The notes under the pieces: model-generated
What the model was told of the DNA's origin: nothing
What the model saw: the letters and a program-made list of their open reading frames with translations, nothing else
Database searches by the model: none
Shown here: positions 1 to 7,449 of the stretch, piece by piece
Layout of the letters: every line of letters starts with the position of its first letter
How positions within the stretch are numbered: position 1 is the first letter of the stretch
DNA from: an uncultured Saccharospirillaceae bacterium
GTDB taxonomy: Bacteria > Pseudomonadota > Gammaproteobacteria > Pseudomonadales > Natronospirillaceae
Direction of reading: 5' to 3'
NCBI GenBank assembly: GCA_913063165.1
Contig: CAJXZL010000014.1
Location: 1 to 47,651, forward strand
Length of the DNA: 47,651 nucleotides
Position numbers and translations under genes: made by a program

Positions 1-19
1 GTAGGGCATCGTCAAGCAT
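1..19 (+). rRNA. rrf: 5S ribosomal RNA, 3' end only
   Basis: The first bases read GTAGGGCATCGTCAAGCAT, which matches the conserved 3' end of gammaproteobacterial 5S rRNA (GUAGG-CAUCGUCAAGC in Pseudomonas-like species). A rho-independent terminator follows at once, as at the end of an rrn operon. The 5' part lies outside the window, and the exact mature 3' end is uncertain by a few bases. The call rests on recognition of this short tail plus the terminator. Confidence 0.7.
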
Positions 20-32
20 CTAATATCGAAAC

Positions 33-59
33 AACCCGACCTTTTAGGTCGGGTTTTTT
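33..59 (+). terminator. Rho-independent terminator of the rRNA operon
   Basis: A GC-rich stem AACCCGACC pairs with GGTCGGGTT around a short T/A loop and runs into six T residues. It lies 14 bases after the 5S rRNA tail, so it most likely ends the rrn transcript. Confidence 0.9.
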
Positions 60-68
60 CGTTGTGGA

Positions 69-146
69 GAAGAAAAGTGGTGATGAATAGCCGCGAAGAA
101 AAGCCACGAAGAAAAGTGGCGAAGAATAGCCACTAAGCATAGCGGC
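69..146 (+). repeat. Six degenerate 13-bp tandem repeats
   Basis: Six consecutive 13-base units start at 69, 82, 95, 108, 121 and 134, with consensus GAAGAAWAGYSRC. The last four bases of the units alternate between GTGG-like and CCAC-like, so neighbouring units can pair. GCCAC(103-107) can pair with GTGGC(116-120), and that GTGGC with GCCAC(129-133). The period is not a multiple of three and no reading frame uses it. It sits between the rrn terminator and the PAP2 gene. Confidence 0.8.
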
Positions 147-255
147 GACATCAGTTCGCCTCCCCCTAGGTTGCTAAGTAGGACAAAGGGCTCCACATCA
201 TCCCACATTCCTTTATACTGCCCAGTTACGCATTCCAGTCGAATCGAGAAGCCTT

Positions 256-942
256 ATGAAATTACCAAACCCTGCCGTGATCGCACTGGTACTGGCCTTT
301 ATCTTATTGTCCGCTCTATTTATGGCTTTCCCGTCAATTGATCTAGCGGTCACTGGCTACTTCTGGCGACCTGATGCCGGTTTCTTTTTGGGCGATTGGC
401 CGCCATTCGTGTGGCTCTATGTCTTATTTGCAAAATCTTCCGCTCCCCTAGCTATTGGCCTATTACTTTACTGGGCAACGTCCAAGTTTGTTGGTTCCTT
501 TATGGGGTGGCCAGCCACGCACTGGATGCGCAGGTATCAGCAACAAGCGCTCTTTATGTTGTTGGTGTTTATCATCGGAACCCTGTTAGTCGAAGTTGTT
601 TTAAAGTTAGGCTGGGGTCGGGCACGGCCAAGAGACATCGTGGCCTTTGGAGGGGATTTGCAATTCACTGCAGCCTGGATTTTTTCTGACCAGTGCCATT
701 CGAATTGTTCATTTATGAGTGGCCATGCGTCATTTGGTTATTACTTTATGGTGTTGGCCTGGTTAAAGCGCAGTTGGCTATGGCTTGCGCCAGGCATTAT
801 ATTGGGACTGTTGCTTGGTCTAACGCGCATTGCGCAGGGCGGCCACTTTGCCAGTGATGTGCTGTTACCGTTTTTCGTGGTGATGGGTGTATCGTTGTGG
901 ACGTCACAATGGGTGCTCACGCGAAACGCTCGCGTGGTTTAG
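256..942 (+). CDS. PAP2-family membrane phosphatase
   Basis: A 228-residue membrane protein with all three signatures of the type 2 phosphatidic acid phosphatase superfamily. These are K117-x6-R124-P125, the S155-G156-H157 motif, and R191-x5-H197 followed by D201. His157 and His197 would be the acid/base and nucleophile residues. Hydrophobic segments lie near residues 7-24, 50-72, 96-116, 160-190 and 203-220. Such enzymes remove phosphate from lipid substrates (undecaprenyl pyrophosphate, phosphatidate, PGP or lipid A) at the outer face of the inner membrane. The substrate cannot be told from sequence. A possible -10 box TATACT lies at 214-219, but no good -35 box is visible. The gene stands alone between two repeat arrays, so it is probably monocistronic. 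Confidence 0.88.
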   Translation: MKLPNPAVIALVLAFILLSALFMAFPSIDLAVTGYFWRPDAGFFLGDWPPFVWLYVLFAKSSAPLAIGLLLYWATSKFVGSFMGWPATHWMRRYQQQALFMLLVFIIGTLLVEVVLKLGWGRARPRDIVAFGGDLQFTAAWIFSDQCHSNCSFMSGHASFGYYFMVLAWLKRSWLWLAPGIILGLLLGLTRIAQGGHFASDVLLPFFVVMGVSLWTSQWVLTRNARVV

Positions 943-967
943 GTGACATTGGTTTGATTCATAAGTT

Positions 968-1058
968 CCGTGCATTGTTCAGGTGCCTTGTTCTGGTACA
1001 TTGTTTAGGTGCATGAGTTAGGTACATTGTTTAGGTACATTGTTTAGGTGCAGTTAGT
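968..1058 (+). repeat. Seven degenerate 13-bp tandem repeats
   Basis: Seven consecutive 13-base units start at 968, 981, 994, 1007, 1020, 1033 and 1046. The consensus is AGGTRCATTGTTT, and the units at 1020 and 1033 are identical. The array fills most of the gap between the PAP2 gene and birA, and both flanking reading frames stop or start outside it. It has the same period as the array at 69-146 but an unrelated sequence. Confidence 0.85.
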
Positions 1059-1094
1059 GCGCCTCAATAGGTAGTGATATCAGTAGGTAGTGAG

Positions 1095-2075
1095 ATGGAT
1101 GCAACACAACTCAAGCTTATAGAAGCCTTGTCGGATGGCCGATTTCATGGCGGAGATGACCTGGGTCGGGCCGTTGGCTTAAGTCGTGCCGCAGTAGGCA
1201 AACGTTTGGTTCGATTCGCAGATATTGGCTTACGCGTAGATGCAGTCAAAGGAAAGGGCTACAAGCTAAGTCAGGCTATCGATCTAATAGATCGGCAAAC
1301 CGTGCTGGACACCATGACTTCCGTTATCCGCAGTAAGATTGAACGTTTGGACTTGGTGCCGGTAACTGAATCTACGAATCAGGATGCCATGGCGGCGACT
1401 GGAACCGCTGGCTATCGGGTTGTCGTGAGCGATTATCAAACGGCTGCGCGTGGCAGAAGGGGTAAGCGCTGGGAGCAGGGTTTTGCGTCAAGCCTTACCT
1501 TTTCAATCGCAAAAGATTTCAATTTAGAATTAAAGCATTTGAGCCAGATGAGTCTATGGACTGCAGTTGCCGTGGCTGAGGCATTAGATGCACTCTATGC
1601 TGCGCCAGTGCGTGTGAAGTGGCCCAATGATATCTATGTCGGTGGAAAGAAATTGGCCGGTATCCTGTTAGAGGCGCGTGCTGAGGTGGGTGGTACAGTG
1701 CGTTTGGTTGTCGGCGTGGGTATCAATGTTTCACAGCAAGGGTTGGTCGGCGCTGCAATTGATCAGCCTTGGATATCATTGTCTGAGCTACCACAGCGTA
1801 CAGCTGTTAACCGCAGCCAATTGTTGGGGCGGATGGTGGACGGTATTGTGGATGCGCTCGATAGCACCGAATCGGCATCTCCCGATGCATTGCGGGGGCG
1901 TTGGCAGAAGTTTGATATGCTCTTAGGGCAGATGGTTGATGTGCATTCGGTCACACAAACTTTGACCGGAGAATGCCAGGGCATTGATGCTGATGGAAAC
2001 CTGTCGGTGTTGATTGATGGGCGCTTGCACAGTCTTAATGCGGGTGAGGTAACGATTAGGCGGGCAACGTTGTGA
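1095..2075 (+). CDS. birA: Biotin-protein ligase / biotin operon repressor
   Basis: Activates biotin with ATP and attaches it to the biotin carboxyl carrier protein of acetyl-CoA carboxylase. With bound biotinyl-AMP the E. coli homologue also represses biotin synthesis genes. The N-terminal winged helix (about residues 1-60, with LSRAAVGKRL as recognition helix) indicates the bifunctional repressor form. The catalytic domain has ARGRRG at 118-123, the biotinyl-AMP loop, and KWPND at 175-179. The C-terminal SH3-like cap follows. From the ATG at 1095 the protein has 326 residues (E. coli 321). An in-frame GTG at 1074 would add seven residues but is not needed for the domain. The stop overlaps the coaX start. 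Confidence 0.93.
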   Translation: MDATQLKLIEALSDGRFHGGDDLGRAVGLSRAAVGKRLVRFADIGLRVDAVKGKGYKLSQAIDLIDRQTVLDTMTSVIRSKIERLDLVPVTESTNQDAMAATGTAGYRVVVSDYQTAARGRRGKRWEQGFASSLTFSIAKDFNLELKHLSQMSLWTAVAVAEALDALYAAPVRVKWPNDIYVGGKKLAGILLEARAEVGGTVRLVVGVGINVSQQGLVGAAIDQPWISLSELPQRTAVNRSQLLGRMVDGIVDALDSTESASPDALRGRWQKFDMLLGQMVDVHSVTQTLTGECQGIDADGNLSVLIDGRLHSLNAGEVTIRRATL

Positions 2076-2785
2076 CGCAGTTATTTTTAGATATGGGCAA
2101 TACCCGTTTAAAATATGTAAAACAACAGCCCGATGGTAACAAGGCGGGTAGCTGTGATTACAAAGACTTGTTGTCTCAGGACGCGCTGTTTGGTGGTGTT
2201 GATGCGATATGGTTTAGCGTGGTGGGTGATCTTGATGCGCGTGCTGATTTGATGGCATTTATTTATACACAGGCGCCGGTGGTTCACAGAGTCTCGTCAG
2301 ATGAGTTGGTGGGCTTTTTTCGCCCCGCATACCTAATGCCCGAAACTATGGGAGTGGATAGGTGGCTTGCCCTGTTTGCAGTGGCAGAAGGTGATAGTGA
2401 TCGGCCCATCATCGTGGTGGATGCAGGTACTGCAATGACCATAGACGTAATGCGGGGTAATCAACATTTAGGTGGCTATATTCTGCCTGGATACCGTACA
2501 CAGCTTACCAGTTTGGTTGGCCAAGCCGCTTTACCCGAGATAGGTGACGGACAGCTGCCTGCTATCACCTTGGGTACGTCGACCCAAGAAGCCATATCCT
2601 ATGGGGTTTGGCTTGGGTTGGCGTCTGCTGTAACGTCCGTGTGCGAAGCCCATGAAGGTGCTAAGCTATACCTCACTGGCGGTGACGGAAAAGCATTGCA
2701 CACTATCGTTGGTACAGAGGCAATTGTGCGAGACAACCTCGTTATAGAAGGCCTAATGAAATTGCGAACGGAGTCAGTCAATTGA
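2072..2785 (+). CDS. coaX: Type III pantothenate kinase
   Basis: Phosphorylates pantothenate with ATP, the first step of coenzyme A synthesis. Type III enzymes are not feedback-inhibited by CoA and belong to the ASKHA fold. The protein has 237 residues with the phosphate-binding motif DMGNT at 7-11, GVDRW at 94-98, DAGTA at 117-121 and GGYILPG at 134-140, all typical of CoaX. The GTG start at 2072 overlaps the birA stop (GTGA), which argues for translational coupling. The 3' end overlaps the next gene in the same way. The birA-coaX-SPOR order is common in Pseudomonas and relatives. Confidence 0.95.
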   Translation: MTQLFLDMGNTRLKYVKQQPDGNKAGSCDYKDLLSQDALFGGVDAIWFSVVGDLDARADLMAFIYTQAPVVHRVSSDELVGFFRPAYLMPETMGVDRWLALFAVAEGDSDRPIIVVDAGTAMTIDVMRGNQHLGGYILPGYRTQLTSLVGQAALPEIGDGQLPAITLGTSTQEAISYGVWLGLASAVTSVCEAHEGAKLYLTGGDGKALHTIVGTEAIVRDNLVIEGLMKLRTESVN

Positions 2786-3438
2786 GAGCGATATTTATTA
2801 CCCTGTTGGTGGCCAATATGGCGTTGTTTGGTTGGTATCAATACCAGTCGACCCAGAACCCGTCGGCGGATGACCTGACCGAATCGGTAAAAGGTGTGTC
2901 ACTGGGGAACTTGGTGCTCGCCACTCAGAGCCAAGAGGCCACCGTTGTTGTTTCTATTCCTGCTCCTGAGGTGACTGTTGCCGTTTGTATGCAACTGGGT
3001 GGCTTTGATACACAGTCTGATGCTACCCAGGTACAGGCGCGCTTATCTGCGCTTGATATTGTTGCGTCCATTAGTATCCGTAAAAAGCAGGTCGTCAAAG
3101 ATTATTGGGTTTATATTGCGCCCTATCCGACATTCCAAGATGCAAAGAATCAATTGGCTGAGTTAAACCTTAAAGGCATAGATAGCTTTATATTTACCGA
3201 AGGCGACCTAAAAAACGGCCTGTCGTTAGGTGTCTATAGTAAGCGCGAAAACGCCTCTGCCATTTTTAAGAAGATTGAAGGACTCGGTTATACGCCCCAC
3301 ATCACTGAATCCTTTCAGGATCTGAACACCTTCTATGTGATCCTAAATGCTGAGGGCACCTCCTTTTTTAATGAGGGCATTATGGAACCGATAAAATTAC
3401 GATATCCGCAGGTAGAATCCCAAAAAATTGATTGCTAA
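2782..3438 (+). CDS. SPOR-domain membrane protein
   Basis: A 218-residue protein with an N-terminal membrane anchor (about residues 2-18) and a linker to residue 65. SPOR-like sequence follows (about 70-145: CMQLGGFDTQSDATQVQARL, then YWVYIAPYPTFQDAKNQLAEL), with a further similar stretch to about residue 205. SPOR domains bind denuded septal peptidoglycan, so a cell-division or cell-wall role is likely, though the exact function is unknown. The start is the TTG at 2782, which overlaps the coaX stop (TTGA). No ATG is placed well enough to replace it. It is the last gene of the birA-coaX unit. Confidence 0.8.
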   Translation: MRAIFITLLVANMALFGWYQYQSTQNPSADDLTESVKGVSLGNLVLATQSQEATVVVSIPAPEVTVAVCMQLGGFDTQSDATQVQARLSALDIVASISIRKKQVVKDYWVYIAPYPTFQDAKNQLAELNLKGIDSFIFTEGDLKNGLSLGVYSKRENASAIFKKIEGLGYTPHITESFQDLNTFYVILNAEGTSFFNEGIMEPIKLRYPQVESQKIDC

Positions 3439-3569
3439 ATACCATAATGTTGCTATTATTCGCGACCCTGAAGAAATCGAGGCAAATGCTACGAATTCCG
3501 ATGGTTAGCAATTACAGTTGTATTGCTAGGTAAGTGATTGTTTGTGAAGTATTTTTTATAAAATAATTC

Positions 3570-3598
3570 TTGACAATCAACGGGCGTAAAGGCAAACT
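3570..3598 (+). promoter_or_regulatory. Putative promoter of the tRNA-Tyr-Gly-Thr cluster
   Basis: A perfect -35 box TTGACA (3570-3575) follows an AT-rich tract at 3550-3568 that resembles an UP element, as expected for a stable-RNA promoter. With a 17-base spacer the -10 box is only CAAACT (3593-3598), followed by GC-rich TTCGCCCGC. Transcription would start about six bases before the tRNA. An inverted repeat, CGGGCG (3581-3586) and CGCCCG (3601-3606) with inner AAAG/CTTT arms, covers the spacer, the -10 box and the start. It could be an operator or a 5'-leader hairpin. Confidence 0.5.
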
Positions 3599-3611
3599 TT
3601 CGCCCGCTTAA

Positions 3612-3696
3612 GGAGGGGTTCCCGAGTGGTCAAAGGGAGCAGACTGTAAATCTGCCGCCTCGTGCTTCGATGGTTCGAATCCGTCCCCCTCCACCA
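3612..3696 (+). tRNA. tRNA-Tyr (anticodon GTA)
   Basis: An 85-base class II tRNA with a long variable arm. The acceptor stem GGAGGGG pairs with CCCCTCC, followed by A and an encoded CCA. The anticodon loop CTGTAAA gives GUA. The T-loop sequence GGTTCGAATCC is present. It is the first gene of a three-tRNA cluster upstream of tuf, as in the E. coli thrU-tyrU-glyT-thrT-tufB operon but without a thrU equivalent. Confidence 0.97.
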
Positions 3697-3712
3697 TTTT
3701 TACTTTTGCTAT

Positions 3713-3786
<74 letters not shown>

Positions 3787-3792
3787 GAGTTC

Positions 3793-3867
3793 GCTCGCGT
3801 AGCTCAGTGGTAGAGCACTCCATTGGTAATGGAGAGGTCATGAGTTCGAGTCTCATCGTGAGCACCA
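3793..3867 (+). tRNA. tRNA-Thr (anticodon GGT)
   Basis: A 75-base tRNA. The acceptor stem GCTCGCG pairs with CGTGAGC (one G-U pair), with discriminator A and encoded CCA. Anticodon stem CTCCA/TGGAG encloses loop TTGGTAA, giving anticodon GGU for ACC/ACU codons. It lies only six bases after tRNA-Gly, so the two must be cut from one precursor. Confidence 0.97.
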
Positions 3868-3879
3868 GATTTTTCCGAG

Positions 3880-3904
3880 AAACAGGCGAGTGCCTGTTTT
3901 TTTT
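3880..3904 (+). terminator. Terminator-like hairpin between tRNA-Thr and tuf
   Basis: A perfect stem AAACAGGC/GCCTGTTT with a GAGT loop runs directly into a long T tract that ends at 3904. It has the full form of a rho-independent terminator. It lies between the tRNA cluster and tuf copy 1, which are co-transcribed without such a barrier in E. coli. It may end the tRNA transcript or act as a partial attenuator. Confidence 0.8.
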
Positions 3905-3936
3905 GCATGTAAATTTTATAATTGAGGCGAATTGCA

Positions 3937-5130
3937 ATGGCTAAGGCTACCTTTGAACGCAATAAGCCCCACGTTAACGTGGGCACAATTGGTCACGTTG
4001 ACCATGGTAAAACTACTTTGACAGCTGCGTTGACGCGCGTTTGTTCTGAAGTATGGGGCGGTACCGCTTCTGCTTTTGACCAGATCGACAATGCACCTGA
4101 AGAGCGTGAGCGTGGTATTACAATCTCTACTGCACACGTTGAGTATGATTCAGAAGCACGTCACTATGCACACGTTGACTGCCCAGGACACGCTGACTAT
4201 GTTAAAAACATGATCACCGGTGCTGCTCAGATGGACGGCGCTATCTTGGTTTGTTCTGCAGCTGATGGCCCAATGCCACAGACGCGTGAGCACATCCTGT
4301 TGTCACGTCAGGTTGGTGTACCTTACATCGTTGTTTTCATGAACAAAGCTGACATGGTTGACGACGAAGAGTTGTTGGAATTGGTTGAAATGGAGATTCG
4401 TGAGCTTCTTGACCAGTACGAATTCCCTGGTGACGACACACCAATCGTTATCGGTTCTGCTTTGATGGCATTGGAAGGTCGTGACGACAACGAAATGGGT
4501 ACGACTGCTGTTAGGAAATTGGTTGAAGTTCTAGACTCTTATATCCCAGTTCCTGAGCGTGCTGTTGATATGCCTTTCTTGCTACCAATCGAAGACGTAT
4601 TCTCAATCTCTGGTCGTGGTACGGTTGTTACAGGTCGTATTGAGCGCGGTATCGTGCGTATCCAGGAAGAAGTTTCTATCATCGGTATCCGTGAAACTAC
4701 TAAGACAGTAGTAACGGGTGTTGAGATGTTCCGTAAGTTGCTAGACGAAGGTCGTGCTGGTGAGAACGTTGGTGTTCTATTGCGTGGTACTAAGCGTGAT
4801 GATATCGAACGTGGTCAAGTATTGGCTAAGCCTGGTTCAATTACACCTCATACTCAGTTTGAGTCAGAAGTGTATGTATTGTCTAAAGATGAAGGTGGTC
4901 GTCATACACCTTTCTTCAAAGGCTACCGTCCACAGTTTTACTTCCGTACAACTGACGTAACAGGTGCTTGTGAATTGCCTGAAGGCGTAGAGATGGTAAT
5001 GCCTGGTGACAACGTGAAGATGGTTGTGACTTTGATCAACCCAATCGCGATGGACGAAGGTTTGCGTTTTGCAATCCGCGAAGGTGGCCGTACTGTAGGC
5101 GCCGGCGTCGTAGCTAAAATTATCGCCTAA
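3937..5130 (+). CDS. tufB: Elongation factor Tu, copy 1
   Basis: GTPase that brings aminoacyl-tRNA to the ribosomal A site. It has 397 residues with G1 GHVDHGKT near residues 19-26, DCPGH (G3) and NKAD (G4), then the two beta-barrel domains. The start is the ATG at 3937, preceded by GAGG at 3924-3927. An in-frame TTG at 3922 lies before that ribosome-binding site and is rejected. By position after the tRNAs it corresponds to tufB. The sequence from 3936 to 5126 is identical to 20349-21539. The only difference inside the gene is the third base of the last sense codon (GCC here, GCG in copy 2). Confidence 0.98.
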   Translation: MAKATFERNKPHVNVGTIGHVDHGKTTLTAALTRVCSEVWGGTASAFDQIDNAPEERERGITISTAHVEYDSEARHYAHVDCPGHADYVKNMITGAAQMDGAILVCSAADGPMPQTREHILLSRQVGVPYIVVFMNKADMVDDEELLELVEMEIRELLDQYEFPGDDTPIVIGSALMALEGRDDNEMGTTAVRKLVEVLDSYIPVPERAVDMPFLLPIEDVFSISGRGTVVTGRIERGIVRIQEEVSIIGIRETTKTVVTGVEMFRKLLDEGRAGENVGVLLRGTKRDDIERGQVLAKPGSITPHTQFESEVYVLSKDEGGRHTPFFKGYRPQFYFRTTDVTGACELPEGVEMVMPGDNVKMVVTLINPIAMDEGLRFAIREGGRTVGAGVVAKIIA

Positions 5131-5141
5131 GCGATTATAGC

Positions 5142-5170
5142 TTGATACCAAGTCTGGGTTGGCGTAGAAT
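5142..5170 (+). promoter_or_regulatory. Promoter of tRNA-Trp-secE-nusG
   Basis: TTGATA (5142-5147) and TAGAAT (5165-5170) are separated by exactly 17 bases. The GC-rich stretch CCGCCGACCC follows, as in promoters under stringent control. The start would fall near 5177. A small hairpin GACCCA/TGGGTC (5176-5191) lies in the resulting leader, just before the tRNA. Confidence 0.75.
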
Positions 5171-5200
5171 CCGCCGACCCAAAATTGGGTCATTGTTTAT

Positions 5201-5276
5201 AGGCCAGTAGTTCAATTGGTAGAGCGTCGGTCTCCAAAACCGAATGTTGGGGGTTCGAGTCCCTCCTGGCCTGCCA
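5201..5276 (+). tRNA. tRNA-Trp (anticodon CCA)
   Basis: A 76-base tRNA. The acceptor stem AGGCCAG pairs with CTGGCCT, with discriminator G and encoded CCA. The anticodon loop CTCCAAA gives CCA. It stands between tuf and secE, an arrangement widely conserved in gammaproteobacteria. Confidence 0.97.
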
Positions 5277-5318
5277 CTATGTAGTGTGAGAAAAACCACA
5301 AAACCGCAGGATTAGATT

Positions 5319-5690
5319 ATGAGTTCCCGTTCAGAGTCTCCAAATAGTTTATTAGAAGGGCTGAAATGGTCAGTTGTAGTAATGCTAGTGGCAGCTACGT
5401 TGATTGGGAATTACTACTATTCCGATTATTCACTGTTGGCTCGCGTCATGGTGATGTTGGTGGTGACTGTTATATCAGTAGGTATTGCGCTAACTACAGA
5501 GCGTGGTCGTTCTTTTGATCAGTTAAGAAAAGAATCTTGGGTAGAAGTGCGCAAAGTGGTTTGGCCTTCGCGTCAAGAAACCATTCAAACCACCCTGGTT
5601 GTTATGGCAGTGGTTGTAGTGGTTGCTTTGTTGTTATGGTTGGTGGATACCCTGCTTGGTTTGGGTATCGCTTGGGTTGTTGGTGCATAG
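5319..5690 (+). CDS. secE: Preprotein translocase subunit SecE
   Basis: Essential clamp subunit of the SecYEG channel in the inner membrane. The 123 residues hold three membrane segments (about 15-35, 42-60 and 91-120), as in the E. coli-type long SecE. The conserved SecE core ELRKVVWPSRQET-like sequence appears as VEVRKVVWPSRQET before the last segment. It is directly upstream of nusG with a 9-base gap, so the two are co-transcribed. Confidence 0.95.
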   Translation: MSSRSESPNSLLEGLKWSVVVMLVAATLIGNYYYSDYSLLARVMVMLVVTVISVGIALTTERGRSFDQLRKESWVEVRKVVWPSRQETIQTTLVVMAVVVVVALLLWLVDTLLGLGIAWVVGA

Positions 5691-5699
5691 GAGTAGCTT

Positions 5700-6233
5700 A
5701 TGGCAATGCGTTGGTATGTAGTTCACGCCTACTCCGGTTATGAAAAACGAGTAGCGAATTCGATTCGTGAACAAGTTGAATTTAAAGGTATGCAGGATTT
5801 CTTCGGTGAAATTTTGGTGCCTACAGAAAGCGTTGTAGAGATGCGCGAAGGTAAGAAGCGCAAGAGCGAGCGTAAATTCTATCCGGGTTATGTGTTGGTT
5901 CACATGGATATGAATGACGATAGCTGGCACTTGGTCAAGAGTACCCCGCGAGTCATGGGCTTCATCGGTGGTACTGCAGAGAAGCCTGCGCCTATTACAG
6001 CGAAAGAAGCGGATACTATTTTGAGCCGCGTACGCGATGGTGCTGAGAAGCCCACGCAGAAAACAATTTTCGAACCTGGCCAAATGGTCCGGGTTGTCGA
6101 TGGGCCATTTGCAGACTTTACTGGCTCCGTTGAAAAGGTGAACTATGATAAGAGTCGACTACAGGTATCTGTGTCGATTTTTGGTCGTGCAACACCGGTA
6201 GAACTCGAATTTACACAGGTTGAAAAAGCCTAG
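5700..6233 (+). CDS. nusG: Transcription elongation/termination factor NusG
   Basis: Binds RNA polymerase through its N-terminal NGN domain. It links polymerase to Rho or to ribosomal protein S10 through its C-terminal KOW domain. The 177 residues (E. coli 181) show the NGN start [16 protein letters not shown] and [11 protein letters not shown], and the KOW region [22 protein letters not shown] near residues 122-145. An AGGAG at 5690-5694 is well spaced for the ATG at 5700. A second ATG two codons later is possible. Confidence 0.96.
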   Translation: MAMRWYVVHAYSGYEKRVANSIREQVEFKGMQDFFGEILVPTESVVEMREGKKRKSERKFYPGYVLVHMDMNDDSWHLVKSTPRVMGFIGGTAEKPAPITAKEADTILSRVRDGAEKPTQKTIFEPGQMVRVVDGPFADFTGSVEKVNYDKSRLQVSVSIFGRATPVELEFTQVEKA

Positions 6234-6270
6234 TAAAAGTGGCCCTCGTCAAGAGGGCTGATGTTGATCA

Positions 6271-6302
6271 GAAGGGGAGCTATTGCAGCGTTTGAACCCT
6301 GG
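6271..6302 (+). promoter_or_regulatory. Candidate L1 autoregulatory site in the rplK leader
   Basis: In E. coli, L1 represses its own operon by binding a leader structure just before rplK. Here the leader holds GGGGAGC (6274-6280) and GCGTTTGAACCC (6288-6299), whose ends can pair (GGG/CCC and GC/GC). A separate hairpin GCCCTC/GAGGGC (6242-6258) lies upstream. The resemblance to an L1 target is by position and general shape only. Confidence 0.4.
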
Positions 6303-6311
6303 GGAATTAAA

Positions 6312-6746
6312 ATGGCTAAGAAAGTAAAGGCATATATCAAGCTACAAGTGCCTGCCGGTAAGGCAAACCCAAGTCCACCAGTTGGTCCAGCATTGGGTCA
6401 GCATGGTGTTAACATCATGGAATTCTGTAAGGCGTTCAACGCAGAAACTCAGGGAATGGAAGCAGGTTTGCCAATCCCAGTAGTTATCACTGTGTATACG
6501 GACCGTAGCTTTACATTTGTTAAGAAAACTCCACCTGCTTCAGTCCTACTGAAGAAGATCATGGGTCTTAAGAGCGGCTCTGGTCGTCCAAACACAGTAA
6601 AAGTCGGTACGGTTACGCGTGCGCAGTTAGAAGAAATTGCTACTGCTAAGCAGCCTGATTTGACTGCAGCTGATATGGACGCAGCAGTACGTACTATTGC
6701 TGGCAGCGCACGCAGCATGGGCTTGTTGGTTGAGGGAGTTAAGTAA
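6312..6746 (+). CDS. rplK: 50S ribosomal protein L11
   Basis: Ribosomal protein uL11 forms the GTPase-associated centre with the 1070 region of 23S rRNA. It is also needed for RelA activation. The 144 residues (E. coli 142) start [34 protein letters not shown], with the conserved proline-rich N-terminal domain and the rRNA-binding C-terminal domain ([11 protein letters not shown] onward). The start is the ATG at 6312. An upstream in-frame ATG at 6261 would add 17 unrelated residues. The TAA stop shares a base with the rplA start (TAATG), which points to coupled translation. Confidence 0.97.
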   Translation: MAKKVKAYIKLQVPAGKANPSPPVGPALGQHGVNIMEFCKAFNAETQGMEAGLPIPVVITVYTDRSFTFVKKTPPASVLLKKIMGLKSGSGRPNTVKVGTVTRAQLEEIATAKQPDLTAADMDAAVRTIAGSARSMGLLVEGVK

Positions 6747-7441
6747 TGGCTAAAATGACTAAAAGAGCTAAGAGCATTGCTGAAAAAGTAGAAAGCACCA
6801 AGCTTTATTCTTTTGAAGATGCAGTGCTTTTGCTTAAAGAAGTATCCTCTGTGAAGTTTGTTGAGTCTGTAGACGTTGCCATTAACTTGGGTATCGACGC
6901 GCGTAAATCTGACCAAAACGTTCGTGGTTCTACTGTAATGCCTAACGGTACTGGCAAAACAGTACGCGTAGCAGTTTTCGCTCAGGGCGCAGCAGCAGAT
7001 GCAGCGCGTGAAGCGGGTGCAGAAGCAGTTGGTATGGAAGATTTGGCAGCTCAGATCAAAGGCGGCGACTTGGATTTTGGTGTTGTGATTGCAGCACCTG
7101 ATGCGATGCGTGTTGTTGGTCAGCTAGGTCAGGTTTTGGGCCCACGTGGTCTAATGCCTAACCCTAAGGTTGGCACAGTAACGCCTGACGTTGCTACAGC
7201 AGTTAAGAATGCTAAGTCTGGTCAAGCGCGTTTCCGTAACGACAAGAACGGTATCATTCACGCATCGGTTGGCTTGCTAGGTTTTGAGCCAAAGGCGTTG
7301 AAAGAAAACGTTGAAGCGTTGATTGCTGACGTTAAGAAGCTTAAGCCAGCTGCTAGCAAAGGCGTATTCTTGAAAAAGATTAGTGTGTCATCGACTATGG
7401 GCCCTGGTTTGTCAATCGACCAGTCGTCACTCAGTCTGTAA
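6746..7441 (+). CDS. rplA: 50S ribosomal protein L1
   Basis: Ribosomal protein uL1 forms the mobile L1 stalk that helps release E-site tRNA. In E. coli it is also the translational repressor of the rplKA operon. It has 231 residues (E. coli 234), with the signature [18 protein letters not shown] in the second half. The start overlaps the rplK stop by one base. A 221-base leader region follows before rplJ. Confidence 0.97.
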   Translation: MAKMTKRAKSIAEKVESTKLYSFEDAVLLLKEVSSVKFVESVDVAINLGIDARKSDQNVRGSTVMPNGTGKTVRVAVFAQGAAADAAREAGAEAVGMEDLAAQIKGGDLDFGVVIAAPDAMRVVGQLGQVLGPRGLMPNPKVGTVTPDVATAVKNAKSGQARFRNDKNGIIHASVGLLGFEPKALKENVEALIADVKKLKPAASKGVFLKKISVSSTMGPGLSIDQSSLSL

Positions 7442-7449
7442 CACATAGA

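Noticed and set aside
3916..4137. Antisense open frame over the 5' part of tuf, found again over copy 2 (20311-20550)
   Set aside because: It is the mirror of tuf codons with no ribosome-binding site of its own. It repeats only because the tuf copies are identical.
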